From Brachyspira intermedia PWS/A (GTDB lineage Bacteria; Spirochaetota; Brachyspiria; Brachyspirales; Brachyspiraceae), in assembly GCF_000223215.1 (NCBI RefSeq), contig NC_017243.1:868001-932000 (forward strand): 64,000 nucleotides of DNA, in the 5' to 3' direction. A program made the translations under genes and the position numbers. Positions 46,846 through 57,372 of the stretch are shown here, in pieces. A model generated the notes under the pieces. The model had not been told where the DNA came from, made no database searches, and saw nothing but the letters and a program-made list of their open reading frames with translations. How positions within the stretch are numbered: the first letter of the stretch is position 1; each line of letters starts with the position of its first letter.

Positions 46846-47385
46846 ATGAGAATAATTGAAATTGTTGATTATGATCCTAATTGGAAGAATTTATATAGAG
46901 AGGAAGAATCAAAAATAAAAAATATTATTAATGATATACTTATAAGCATTCATCATATAGGAAGCACATCAATAGAAAATTTAAAAGCAAAACCTATTAT
47001 AGATATATTGGCTGTAGTTGATGACATAAATAAAGTTGATAGTTATAATGATGATTTTGCTAATATTGGTTATAAAGCCATGGGAGAAAATGGAATAGCA
47101 AAGAGAAGATTTTTTATGAAAGATTATATTGATGATAACGGTACCCAAAAAAGATTTTCTCATATACATATATTTGATATTAATAATAAGTTTGATATTG
47201 AAAGGCATTTAGCTTTTAGAGATTTTTTAAGGGCAAATAAAAATATTGCTGAAGAATATGTTAAAATAAAATTGGAAGCTTTGAAAAATTGTAATAATGA
47301 TATTGAATTATATTGTAATTATAAAGATAAATTTATAAAAGACATAGAAAAAAAGGCATTAGAATTTTATAGAAAGAATTTATAA
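46846..47385 (+). CDS. GrpB family (UPF0157) protein
   Basis: A 179-residue protein of the GrpB family, which has a nucleotidyltransferase-like fold. It has [41 protein letters not shown] (the Gly-Ser plus Asp catalytic-type motif), RRFFMKD and FSHIHIFDI, then a helical C-terminus with [19 protein letters not shown]. The family's biological role is not settled. It is transcribed from the promoter at the end of the upstream repeat. Confidence 0.9.
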
Positions 47386-47492
47386 ATATTATTATATACT
47401 ATTTTATTAAATTTATTATTAATTACAGAAAATATTTTTAAGAATAAAGGATTTTATATTTTAATTTAAAAACTTTATTTTGAATATTGCTA

Positions 47493-48440
47493 TTATTTTG
47501 TAAAACCTTTAGTCTTTTCAAAAATTTCTATGTATTTCTTTATACCTTCGGCAGTAGCTTTTACCATTTTTAATCTTGTTTCTTTGGTGTTCATAAACTT
47601 AGCATCAGTCGGATTTGTTATGAATCCTAATTCTATTAATGTTGAAGGCATAACGGCACCCTTAAGAACATAAAATAAAGCATTCTGTACAGGTTTAGTT
47701 CTTCTTGCCACTCCTGATACTTTGAGAACTTGTTCTGTGATTGATTCAGCTAATAATTTGCTTTCTTTTTGATACTGTTCTACAAGCATATAGTTATGAG
47801 TTATTTGCGAGGAATCTTTTTCATATTTTGAAGTATCTATATTATCAAACTTTACCAAAGCCTCATTCTCAAACATAGACACTGCTCTTGCATATTCGCT
47901 TGACTCCTGAGCACTCACAAAATAAGCCTCAAAACCTCTAGCATTAGGGCTAAATGAAGCATTGGCATGTACGCTTACAAATAATGCATTTTTTGCTTTA
48001 TCAGTATTGATTTTTGCGGCATTATTAGCTATTTCAAAACGCTTTTCAAGAGTAGGGTATGTGTCTCCTGTTCTTGTAAGTACTATTTTTACATTTGGAA
48101 GCAAATCCTCTAATTCTTCTTTTAACTCTAATGAAAAGGCTAAAACTATATCTTTTTCAAATAATTTATTTACTCCCACAGCTCCTGGATCTTTTCCTCC
48201 ATGTCCGGGATCTATAATTATTGTAGATATAGTTTTCTCACTGAATTTACTTACAGCTGGATTAAAAGCCTCTTTCAAATCTTCTACTTTTATATTTAAA
48301 TTATTTAGTTTTATCTTATCATTATTTTGCGGATAAAGTAGATAACAAGTATTAAACAGAGCTAATACAGTAATTAATAGTAATGTTATTCTTCGTCCTC
48401 TTTGATTTCCTCCGAATAACCGCAATCTTCCTTGATACAA
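47493..48440 (-). CDS. N-acetylmuramoyl-L-alanine amidase (Amidase_3)
   Basis: A zinc amidase that cleaves the bond between MurNAc and the stem peptide. Visible motifs are IIIDPGHGGKDPGAVG (first His ligand), LFVSVHANA (His ligand) and TLIELGFITN (catalytic Glu). An N-terminal hydrophobic anchor (ITLLLITVLALFNTCYLLY) exports it. The start is uncertain. TTG 48440 lies inside the end of topA and adds 17 basic residues. The anchor could begin at an ATA (48389) that overlaps the topA stop and follows GAGG by 7 bases. It is the last gene of the dprA-topA group. Confidence 0.9.
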   Translation of the reverse strand: MYQGRLRLFGGNQRGRRITLLLITVLALFNTCYLLYPQNNDKIKLNNLNIKVEDLKEAFNPAVSKFSEKTISTIIIDPGHGGKDPGAVGVNKLFEKDIVLAFSLELKEELEDLLPNVKIVLTRTGDTYPTLEKRFEIANNAAKINTDKAKNALFVSVHANASFSPNARGFEAYFVSAQESSEYARAVSMFENEALVKFDNIDTSKYEKDSSQITHNYMLVEQYQKESKLLAESITEQVLKVSGVARRTKPVQNALFYVLKGAVMPSTLIELGFITNPTDAKFMNTKETRLKMVKATAEGIKKYIEIFEKTKGFTK

Positions 48441-50535
48441 ACTTTAAACAATCCTTTGTTTTTAATATTCTTCTCAACCATAAGTCCTCCGCATTTAGGA
48501 CAAGGTTCTTGAAGAGGTTTATCCCAGCTTACGAAATCGCATTTAGGATAATTAGAACAACCATAGAATTCTCTTCCTCTTTTTGAGCGTTTTAATGTTA
48601 TATCGCCTCCGCATTTAGGACAAACGCCAAAAGATATTCCTTTAGTGTTTTTACATTCAGGGAATCCGGAACAAGCTATGAAATATCCATATCTTCCCAA
48701 ACGCTTAATCATCTTCTTACCGCATTTTTCACATACGAAATCAGTTTCTTCATTGAAAAAGTCTTTCATATTGTTAATATTTTCAGTAGCTGTTTTCAAT
48801 GTATCCAAAAAATGAGGATAGAATTCTTTTAATATATTATTCCATTCTATATTATCGTCTTCTATTTTATCAAGTTTACTTTCCATGTCGGCAGTAAAGT
48901 TAATATTTACAAGTTCAGGGAAATTTTCGCTTATAAGTTCATTAACTAATTTTCCTAATTCTGTAGGTACTAATTGCTTTCCTTTTCTCTGTACATAATG
49001 CCTTGATATTATTGTTTTAATAGTTGGGGCATAAGTAGAAGGTCTTCCTATTCCTGATTCTTCAAGTATTTTTACGAGTGAAGCATCTGTATATCTTGGA
49101 GGAGGTGTTGTGAAATGCTGCTGAGGATTATTTTCAACAAATTCACATACATCATCTTTTGATAAATTAGGCATTTTTGAAGCTTTTTCTTTATCTTCTT
49201 TGTCTATTGTAAGAACCTTCATAAATCCGTCAAATTCTATTTTTGAAGAAGAAAGAGAAAACTCACAATCTCCAGCCACTATTATAGCCCTTGTGTTTTT
49301 CATTTTTGCAGGAAGCATTTGAGACGATACAAATCTCTCCCATATAAGTTTATACAGTTTATATTGATCTGTTTTCAAATATTCTTTAATGCTGTCAGGA
49401 GTTAAAAATACATTAGTAGGTCTTATAGCCTCGTGAGCGTCCTGAGCATTCTTTTTTACTGAATATGTAGGAGGTTCAGGAGGTAAATAATTGCTTCCAT
49501 ATTCTTTTTCAATAAACTCTTTAGCCTGTTCCTGAGCAACAGGAGATATTCTTACACTATCAGTACGCATATAAGTTATTAAACCAGTAGCCTCTCCTGC
49601 TATATCAACACCTTCATAAAGTGATTGTGCTACCTGCATAGTTTTTGAAGCACTGTATCCTAATGCACTGCTTGCTGCCTGCTGAAGCTTACTTGTAGTA
49701 TATGGAGCAGTAGGGTTTCTTAATCTGTCTTTTACCTCTATGCTTGCAACAGTATAAGTTTTGTCTTTAAGATGTTCCATTATATCTTCAACATCTTGTC
49801 TAGTTTTTAAATCAGGCTTTTCACCTTTATATTTTTGAAGTTCTGCTAAAAACTCTTTATTTTTATGCTTTAAAAATACTCCGAAAGTCCAATATTCTAC
49901 AGGTACAAAAGTTTCAATTTCATCTTCTCTATTACAAATAATAAGTAAAGCTACATTCTGTACTCTTCCTGCCGAAAGTCCTCTTTTTATTTTATCCCAT
50001 AATAATGGGCTTAAATTATAACCTATAAGTCTGTCTAATACTCTTCTTGCCTTTTGAGCATTAACTTTTGAAATATCTATATCTCTTGGCTGATCAATAG
50101 CTTCTTTTAATGCATCTTTTGTTATCTCATGAAAAACTATTCTCTTTATAGGCACAGCAGAGTTTACGCCTCTGATTTTATTTCCTATATGCCAAGCTAT
50201 GCTTTCTCCCTCTCTATCATCATCGGCAGCTAGTAATACTTCTTCCGCTTTTTTTGCCTCTTTTTTCAAATCATTTAATATTTTAGCTCTTCCTCTTATA
50301 GTGATGTATTCAGGTTCAAAGCCATGATCTACATCTATAGCCAGTCTGCTTCTAGGCAAATCGATTAAATGCCCCATTGATGACATTACAAGATAATCAG
50401 AGCCTAAATATCTATTAATTGTTTTAGCTTTCGCTGGAGACTCCACTATAACAAGTTTTTTCTTTTTAGACTCTTTTTTGTCTTTTGTCTTTTTACTTGC
50501 TGTTTTTTTACTTTTTCCTCTGTTGTTGTAGCCAT
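48386..50535 (-). CDS. topA: DNA topoisomerase I, N-terminal frame broken in an A7 tract
   Basis: A type IA topoisomerase that relaxes negative supercoils. It has a Toprim domain (LVIVESPAKAKTINRYLG, DDDREGE), the active-site Tyr in GLITYMRTDSVRIS, and three C-terminal four-cysteine zinc motifs (CEKCGKK..., CPKCGGD..., CPKCGGL...). ATG 50535, seven bases after AAGGAGA, opens MATTTEEKVKK but leaves the frame. One extra A in the A7 tract (50503-50509 complement) would join it to TASKKTKDKKESKKKKLVIVESPAK. Without that, the first start in frame is GTG 50446, which has no ribosome-binding site and cuts into the Toprim domain. Confidence 0.93.
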
Positions 50536-50577
50536 AGTTAAATCTCCTTTTATAAATCCTAAAGTTATATATATTTT

Positions 50578-51849
50578 TTATTTTTCTATAGTATAATATT
50601 TTCCTGAAAGCTGCTTTATAATCCCTTTTATCTCTAATTGCATAAGCATAGAAGTTACAGTATTCACTTTCATTTTGCTTTCCTCTATAACTTCATCAAT
50701 ATGTATTTTATCATTTTGTTTTATTATATTATAAAGCAATGCCTCATTTTCTTCTAAACTGCTTATAATAGATTCATCATTTTGTTTTGATATTTTGCTT
50801 TTTTTCTTTTCCTCTTTTTTTACTGTTTCTTTTTTTATTTCTTTCCTTTCTTTACTATTATTGCTTTCAGTTTTTATAGAATCATTTTTTACGGCTTTAG
50901 ATTTTATATCTCCGCCTTCAAAATATTTTAATTTCATTTTCACATAATCATCATCATTTGAGAATATTGAATCAAAATCTTCAAGTATATCAATATAATT
51001 ATATGCTATTTTAGCACCATCTTTATATAGTTTATGATTTCCAAAATAACAGCTTTTTTTCTCATCATAAGGTGCAATATAAACATCTCTGCCTTGATTA
51101 AGAGCATAATCAACAGTAATTAAAGCACCGGATTTGCTTGCAGCTTCTACCATAACAACAGCATAAGAAAGTCCTGATATTATTCTGTTTCTTCTAGGGA
51201 AATTCATTCTGTCAGGCTTTCTTCCTATTTCAAATTCGCTTACTATCAATCCTTTTTCTGATAATTTATTATATATCTGCAAATTTTCAGAAGGATAAAC
51301 ATTATCAATGCCATTTCCCAAAACTGCTACAGTATTAATATGAGATGATATTGCCCCAAGATGTGCCTCTCTATCGACTCCTTTAGCCATTCCTGATACA
51401 ACAGATATATTCAAAGATGATAATTTACTAGCAAGCTCGAAAGAATATTTACGGCTTTCATTTGTAGGCTCTCTAGTACCTACTATAGCTATAGCATTTC
51501 TTCTTAGCTTTTTTAAATCTCCCTTATAATAAAGTATATAAGGCGGATTATCTATTTGTTTTAAATTAAATGGATAATCTTCATCAAATAAACTTAATAT
51601 TCCTATACCATAGTTATTTGATTTTTCTACTATTGTATTTGCTTTATCTAATATCTCATTTTTATCAAAATTACCTATTTGAGATTTAAATTTTTTTTCT
51701 AATAATTCCTTTATATTTTCTTCTTTATCATCAAAAATATTTTCTACAGATTCATAATGATTTATAAGTTCGGATATTCTTTTATCTCCTACTTTATCAA
51801 TTTGATTTAAGGCAATCAAATAAGTTTTAACATCATAATTATTACTCAA
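50578..51849 (-). CDS. dprA: DNA processing protein DprA
   Basis: A 423-residue protein that loads RecA on single-stranded DNA during transformation and may also take part in repair. An N-terminal SAM-like helical region precedes the Rossmann core with VGTREPTNESRKYSFELASKL, VSGMAKGVDREAHLGA, NGIDNVYP, FPRRNRIISGLSYAVVMVEAASKSGALITVDYALNQGRDVY. A charged Lys/Glu/Ser-rich linker (about 325-355) leads to a C-terminal winged helix (SSLEENEALLYNIIKQ). TTG start with AGGA 9 bases upstream, overlapping the preceding stop by 4 bases (TTGA). topA follows. Confidence 0.93.
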   Translation of the reverse strand: MSNNYDVKTYLIALNQIDKVGDKRISELINHYESVENIFDDKEENIKELLEKKFKSQIGNFDKNEILDKANTIVEKSNNYGIGILSLFDEDYPFNLKQIDNPPYILYYKGDLKKLRRNAIAIVGTREPTNESRKYSFELASKLSSLNISVVSGMAKGVDREAHLGAISSHINTVAVLGNGIDNVYPSENLQIYNKLSEKGLIVSEFEIGRKPDRMNFPRRNRIISGLSYAVVMVEAASKSGALITVDYALNQGRDVYIAPYDEKKSCYFGNHKLYKDGAKIAYNYIDILEDFDSIFSNDDDYVKMKLKYFEGGDIKSKAVKNDSIKTESNNSKERKEIKKETVKKEEKKKSKISKQNDESIISSLEENEALLYNIIKQNDKIHIDEVIEESKMKVNTVTSMLMQLEIKGIIKQLSGKYYTIEK

Positions 51850-52559
51850 TTTCTCTGTCCTATAATTTGCTCAATATTTTTTAATACCGTTTCTTTAACA
51901 TTATTTTCAACAGGGAGATTGAGTATTTTTCTGTACGCTGCCACCGCTTCATTATAATTTCCCCTGCTGTACTGTATTCTTGCAAGCAGCATTAAATAAT
52001 CTGCATTATTAGGATTCATTTCAACAGCTTTTTTTATATTATCAAATGCTTCTTCATAATTATCCTGATGCATTCCCTTTAATGATGCTAAAGCAGCATA
52101 ATAGTTTGCATTGTTAGGGTCTTTATCTATAGCAAATCTAATATTGTTTTCTGCTCTTTGTATAAAATTACTCTTTTTTTCATAAGTATCAGCACTTTCT
52201 GCTAAATTGGCATAAGATATTCCAAGTCCGTATCTTAAATAAGGACTATTTGGAAGTATTTTTAACGCCTCAGTAAAATATTTTGCTGAATATGCATACT
52301 GTTCTTTTACTAAACTTCTTTCACCCAATGTTCTATATACAGATGCTAATCTATCCTGAGCATATATTTTCTGATTTATAATGTCATTATAGGTGGAAGT
52401 TATTTCAAGAAGTGCCTTATCATCATCTGCATTCTTTCCTTTTTCATATAGATTATAAGCTCTGTTTAAATTAAATCTATTGAAAAATACCTGCTTATCA
52501 CATGATATGATAGATAAAAAACAAATTATTAATGTAAAATATTTTAAAATTACTTCCAT
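51846..52559 (-). CDS. TPR lipoprotein
   Basis: A 237-residue lipoprotein (lipobox LSIISC) with about four TPR repeats: AYSAKYFTEALKILPNSPYLRYGLGISYANL, RAENNIRFAIDKDPNNANYYAALASLKG, EEAFDNIKKAVEMNPNNADYLMLLARIQY and EAVAAYRKIL. It is probably a periplasmic scaffold, perhaps for envelope assembly. Its stop overlaps the dprA start, so translation is likely coupled. ATG with GAGG 8 bases upstream. Confidence 0.88.
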   Translation of the reverse strand: MEVILKYFTLIICFLSIISCDKQVFFNRFNLNRAYNLYEKGKNADDDKALLEITSTYNDIINQKIYAQDRLASVYRTLGERSLVKEQYAYSAKYFTEALKILPNSPYLRYGLGISYANLAESADTYEKKSNFIQRAENNIRFAIDKDPNNANYYAALASLKGMHQDNYEEAFDNIKKAVEMNPNNADYLMLLARIQYSRGNYNEAVAAYRKILNLPVENNVKETVLKNIEQIIGQRN

Positions 52560-52712
52560 TCATTTTCCTCACAATTATAATATATACATTATAATAGAAA
52601 AAAGTAAAGAAAATTATTAATATAATAGAAATAATTAATAAAAATATATTGTAATAATATATAAATACAGTGTATTTTATAATAAATATGATTAAAATTT
52701 GATATTCATAAT

Positions 52713-55700
52713 TTATTTAAGGAATATAATATCAGTTTTTATTTTATTTTTATCTATATCAGCATTATTTGTTTTCATAACTTCTTCAAACATAAACTTA
52801 TAAATATTTAATTGATCTTGATATTTATTTATATTATATTCGCTTTCTTCTGCTACTTTATAGTCTATTATATAATATTCATCATTTTTATTTTTAGTTA
52901 TAATATCAATTTTTCCAGTTATTAATTTTTTCCCGTTATCATGTTGGTATGTATGCTCTCTTGATACTATTTCTTCATCACCATTAAGTATATTTTGTAT
53001 ATGATAATTTTCAAATAGTTTTTTAAATGCTGTATTTAATATTTCTGTTAATTGCTCTTTATTATAATGATTATTGCTTTTCAAAATATATGATTTTATT
53101 TTATCTAAATATTTTTCTTTTTCTTTTTTGTATTTATCAAAATTAAAATATTCAAGCATTTTATGTATTATTATTCCTATATCCTTATATGATATAACTT
53201 CTATGTCCTCATTATATTCATTATCTGTATTATTTATATCATTTTCAAGTTTTGATATTTTTCTATCAAGAAGCTCTGATATATTAACATAATTTTTATT
53301 GAACTTGTTATTTAAAGACGGATTAATATTTTTTATATATTCATTATTATTTTCTTTTTTATCTTCTTTTGAAAGACTATTTATTTTTTCTTTTATTGAC
53401 TGAGCATCTTTAATATCTATTTCTTCTTCTCTTTTTATAGCTAATCCGTAGAAATATGTATCAATAAATTTATTTTCTAGATCATCAATTTTTATTAATC
53501 CTTCTGTATCTTCGCTTATAATATCTGCTTTGTATTTCTTTGTTTCATCATGAAAATATTTATCTAAATATGATCTGTATGTTTCTTCTTTTGTATGTTC
53601 CCCTGAAAGTATTAAATTGTTTGATGCTCTTGTTAATGCTACGTATAATAATCTTCTTTTTTCTGAAAATTCGCTTTTTTTATTGTAGTCAGTATTTAAG
53701 GCTGAGAAATCTACAGTATAATGTTTATTTTTTACAGGAAGTTTTATAAATGATGAATCTTCTATAAAATCAAAATCTGATAAATTAGGTCTTATATGAC
53801 CGCCTATTCCAGCAACAAATACATTATTAAATTCAAGTCCCTTAGATTTATGTATAGTCATTATTTTTACAGATTCTACTGATAATTTCGGTATAGCAGA
53901 GTAGGCTTCATTATCATTGGTATTTTTTAGATTGAGTACAAAATCATAAATATTATTGCCTGTTTGATTTTCAAAATCATTTGCTATTTTTTTCAATTTT
54001 TCTATATTGGCATAGGAAATTTCCGCATCATTCATAGTCATTAAATAATTATAGAAATTAGTATCAATACATATAGTTTCTATTATTTCAGCGGCATTCA
54101 TCATAGGTATTTTACTTTCTATGCTGTTTAATAATTCTTTGGCTGTTTTTAATTGATTATAATAACTTTTTGATTTAGCTATATTTTCTATTTCTTTATA
54201 TTTATTTTCATCATATATCATTTTTGGAAAATAATCTTTTATATCCAGATTTCTTACATATAAGCTGAATAGGAAATCTGATAAATTGCCTATATCAATA
54301 TCGAATAACTCACTTCTAAGAATTTCAGGAAGTTTTGCATGATCTCTTAATATTAAATATTCCAAGAATGTTTTTATTAATACTATTTCTTCTCTTGAGT
54401 AGAATTTATTTCCGCCGTCTATATAGTACGGTATTTTATAATCTGATAATGCTTTTAAATATTTATCTAATCTACTGAATGTTGGAAGAAGTATCACAGT
54501 GTTTTTATAATCATTACTATAATTATTTTTTATATACTCAGCTATTGCATAGGCTTCTAATTCTGTTTTATCATCGGCATATAAATGAATGCTCTCATCT
54601 TCTATATTGTTATTTAATATTAGTAAAGATACTGATTTATCATCTGTTTTTTTATTATAATCCAAATCATCTTCATCTTTATAATTAATATCATCATTTA
54701 TAAATACTGTACTTTTGAATAAATCGTTAAAGAAATCTATAAGCATAGAATTGCTTCTGTAATTATCTTTTAAATATCTTACATAATCGCTGAAATTTTC
54801 CTGAGTATTAGTGAAGGCATTTACATCAGCATTTCTGAATCTGTATATTGACTGCTTTCTATCTCCTACTATCATTAATTTTTTATCTGTTTTTGATTTG
54901 CTTGTTATTTCTCTTTGTCCGAATACTATTAAATTTATGAAATCAAATTGTAAAATGCTTGTATCCTGAGCTTCATCTAATATTAATGCCGATATATTAT
55001 CTCTTATTTCTTTTGATATGTTGTTATTTTCTAATGCTTCTATGGCTTTATACATCATATCTTCATGAGAGTATATACCTATATTAGATTTTATTTTTTC
55101 TATATGATTGTATGTTTCTTTTATAAAATCTATTACCGCTTTGTAATTTTTTTCGTTATATAATATATCAACATAATGAAACATAGATTTAGTGCATTGT
55201 TTTAAATCTTCCAACACGGCTCTAAATTCATCATGCTTTGTATTTCCTAATTTAGCATCTGATACATTATCTAATGCAATTCTAATATATTCATAATCTT
55301 CTGATTTTAATTTTTTTATTTTTTCTTTATTTTTTATTAAATCAATCTTTTGAAGGAGAAGAGATATTCTATTTTTGCATTCTGTTATGAATTTACCGCT
55401 TTTTAGATTATCATTTATAAGCTCTATACTGTAATTATATATGTTGTTATATAGCTTATTATATTCTTTATCATCTATTTTTATTATTTCTAATGCTCTT
55501 TCTTCAAATCTATTTATATTTTCTAGTCTTGGCTTTATTTTTAGTAAGAAATGCAGTATTCTTTGGGCAAATTTATTTTTACTGTCTTCTGTAGATATTC
55601 TATATAGAGAACGTATGATTTCTGCATGTTTTGATTGTCTTAAAATATTTAAAATCTCGCTTTTTAATGTTTCCTGAATATCAATACTATCTTCCAATAT

Positions 55701-56102
55701 AGCCATATTAGGAGGTATGGAAAGATACATTGCATTTTCCATAGCTATAGAATTGGCAAATGCATTTATTGTTGAAATTTTAGCACTTGTAAGTATATCT
55801 TTATAAACATTCTGCCAGTATTTTTTTTCTTTTAGAGATTTTTCATCATTTGTATTTTTTATAGAATCTATTTTATTTCTTACTTTGGATCTTATTCTAA
55901 AAAGCATTTCATTAGCTGCAGCTTTTGTGAAAGTGATAACTACTATATTTGAAACTTTTTCTCTATTTTCTAATAATTTTATATATATTTCTGTTATAGT
56001 GCTTGTTTTTCCTGTTCCTGCCGATGCATTAACAAAGCATAAGCCATTATCTTCAAAACATTTTATTATATCTTTTTGTTTATCATTTAAATTGAATACC
56101 AT
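52713..56102 (-). CDS. addA: Helicase-nuclease AddA
   Basis: A 1129-residue UvrD-type (SF1A) helicase with a C-terminal nuclease. Motifs in order: VNASAGTGKTSTITE (I), VITFTKAAANEM (Ia), LILDEAQDTS (II), IVGDRKQSIYRFRNADV (III), VKIMTIHKSKGLEFNNVFVAG (V), RRLLYVALTRASNNLILSG (VI), and a PD-(D/E)XK nuclease GKKLITGKIDIITKN...YIIDYK. It would process double-strand ends with AddB, which is not in the window. A minus-strand TTGAAT-16-TATCAT lies just upstream, with only six bases between -10 and ATG and no ribosome-binding site, so the mRNA is probably leaderless. Confidence 0.92.
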   Translation of the reverse strand: MVFNLNDKQKDIIKCFEDNGLCFVNASAGTGKTSTITEIYIKLLENREKVSNIVVITFTKAAANEMLFRIRSKVRNKIDSIKNTNDEKSLKEKKYWQNVYKDILTSAKISTINAFANSIAMENAMYLSIPPNMAILEDSIDIQETLKSEILNILRQSKHAEIIRSLYRISTEDSKNKFAQRILHFLLKIKPRLENINRFEERALEIIKIDDKEYNKLYNNIYNYSIELINDNLKSGKFITECKNRISLLLQKIDLIKNKEKIKKLKSEDYEYIRIALDNVSDAKLGNTKHDEFRAVLEDLKQCTKSMFHYVDILYNEKNYKAVIDFIKETYNHIEKIKSNIGIYSHEDMMYKAIEALENNNISKEIRDNISALILDEAQDTSILQFDFINLIVFGQREITSKSKTDKKLMIVGDRKQSIYRFRNADVNAFTNTQENFSDYVRYLKDNYRSNSMLIDFFNDLFKSTVFINDDINYKDEDDLDYNKKTDDKSVSLLILNNNIEDESIHLYADDKTELEAYAIAEYIKNNYSNDYKNTVILLPTFSRLDKYLKALSDYKIPYYIDGGNKFYSREEIVLIKTFLEYLILRDHAKLPEILRSELFDIDIGNLSDFLFSLYVRNLDIKDYFPKMIYDENKYKEIENIAKSKSYYNQLKTAKELLNSIESKIPMMNAAEIIETICIDTNFYNYLMTMNDAEISYANIEKLKKIANDFENQTGNNIYDFVLNLKNTNDNEAYSAIPKLSVESVKIMTIHKSKGLEFNNVFVAGIGGHIRPNLSDFDFIEDSSFIKLPVKNKHYTVDFSALNTDYNKKSEFSEKRRLLYVALTRASNNLILSGEHTKEETYRSYLDKYFHDETKKYKADIISEDTEGLIKIDDLENKFIDTYFYGLAIKREEEIDIKDAQSIKEKINSLSKEDKKENNNEYIKNINPSLNNKFNKNYVNISELLDRKISKLENDINNTDNEYNEDIEVISYKDIGIIIHKMLEYFNFDKYKKEKEKYLDKIKSYILKSNNHYNKEQLTEILNTAFKKLFENYHIQNILNGDEEIVSREHTYQHDNGKKLITGKIDIITKNKNDEYYIIDYKVAEESEYNINKYQDQLNIYKFMFEEVMKTNNADIDKNKIKTDIIFLK

Positions 56103-56108
56103 TTTTAT

Positions 56109-56136
56109 ATGATAACATAAATATTTAATAATTCAA
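56109..56136 (-). promoter_or_regulatory. Leaderless promoter of addA
   Basis: TTGAAT (56131-56136) and TATCAT (56109-56114) on the minus strand are 16 bases apart. The start codon follows the -10 by six bases. TATCAT lies within a GTTATCAT sequence like the recurrent motif. Confidence 0.55.
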
Positions 56137-56224
56137 ATTAAAATGCTTGAAAAATATATTATATATATTATTATAAAAACCTAATTAATTTTATTAATTT
56201 GGACTATTTTATTTTGGAGATTTT

Positions 56225-57343
56225 ATGAATAAAAACAATATAGGCTATATTTTCTTTATAGCTTTTATATTCCTGTCTATATTTATAATGTATAAATTGT
56301 TAAGACCTTTCGGCATGATAATATTCTTTGCCGTTGTTTTTTATGTCATATTAAATCCTCTTTTTATAAAGGCTATGGGTGATAGCTATAAAAAAACAGA
56401 CAAGCTTTCTATAATCAAAAAAAATACTTTAGCATTGCTTTTTTCTCTTATATCTTTAATTATATTTTTAGTTCCTACAAGCATATTAGCCTATACTATA
56501 ATAGTTCAGCTTATAGATATTTCAAACATTGGTATTAAATATTTTATGAATTTAGATGTTAATGAAGTTATGAATAATTCTAATATAAATAATTTCCTTA
56601 AATCTTTGCCTATAGATGTATCTATGGAAAGTATATTAAAAAGGATACAGGATTCTTCTCTTTCAAATTTAACATTTATAAGTTCATATCTTACTCAAAA
56701 TGTAGCTAGTTTATTAAAAAGTACAGGTGGATTTGTAAGTTCATTTATATTTATGATGTTCTCATTATTTTTCTTTTTTGTAGACGGAGAATATTTGATA
56801 GGTCAGGTAAGAACATTAGTTCCTATAGATGCAAAATATCTTGACAGACTTATAAAGCAAGTTTCTGAAGGTATAAAAGGAATAGTATTTGGAAATTTAT
56901 TTACAGGAATGTTTCAAGGTCTTTGTGCTTTTATAGTATACACTATATTTGGAGTTTCAAATTCATTTACATTTGCATTTCTTACTATAATAGCATCTTT
57001 CATGCCTATAATAGGAACTACTATAATATGGATACCGCTAGGAATATTATTTCTAATAAACGGAGAAATTATTAAAGCCATTATATTTATAGTATGTTCA
57101 TGGTTCTTTATTACAATACCTGATAATTTTGTACGTCCTTTGCTTCTTGGAAACAGAATAGAACTTCATCCATTATTTATTTTCTTTGCTATACTTGGAG
57201 GTGTATTATTCTTTGGACTTTCAGGAATTATATTAGGCCCTTTAAGTTTTATACTATTCTTTGAGATTATGAAAATATACAATGAAGAAAGAGCATTAGA
57301 ATCAAAAAAGGAAAGAATGTTAAAAAGACGAAGATTATCATAA
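56225..57343 (+). CDS. AI-2E family transporter
   Basis: A 372-residue membrane protein of the PerM/TqsA (AI-2E exporter-like) family, with about eight helices. Two N-terminal helices precede an amphipathic cytoplasmic segment (about 115-155). The C-terminal signature includes GIVFGNLFTGMFQGLCAFIVYTIFG, FLTIIASFMPIIGTTIIWIPLGI, VRPLLLGNRIELHPLFIFFAILGG and GLSGIILGPLSFIL. The substrate is uncertain; some family members are cation/H+ antiporters. ATG with TTGGAG upstream. The GT9 gene follows 29 bases later. Confidence 0.92.
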   Translation: MNKNNIGYIFFIAFIFLSIFIMYKLLRPFGMIIFFAVVFYVILNPLFIKAMGDSYKKTDKLSIIKKNTLALLFSLISLIIFLVPTSILAYTIIVQLIDISNIGIKYFMNLDVNEVMNNSNINNFLKSLPIDVSMESILKRIQDSSLSNLTFISSYLTQNVASLLKSTGGFVSSFIFMMFSLFFFFVDGEYLIGQVRTLVPIDAKYLDRLIKQVSEGIKGIVFGNLFTGMFQGLCAFIVYTIFGVSNSFTFAFLTIIASFMPIIGTTIIWIPLGILFLINGEIIKAIIFIVCSWFFITIPDNFVRPLLLGNRIELHPLFIFFAILGGVLFFGLSGIILGPLSFILFFEIMKIYNEERALESKKERMLKRRRLS

Positions 57344-57372
57344 TTTAATAATAATTATCAAGAGTTTTATAT

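Noticed and set aside
53074-55677. Several plus-strand open frames opposite addA
   Set aside because: They are antisense shadows of an AT-rich gene, with hydrophobic low-complexity translations and no ribosome-binding sites.
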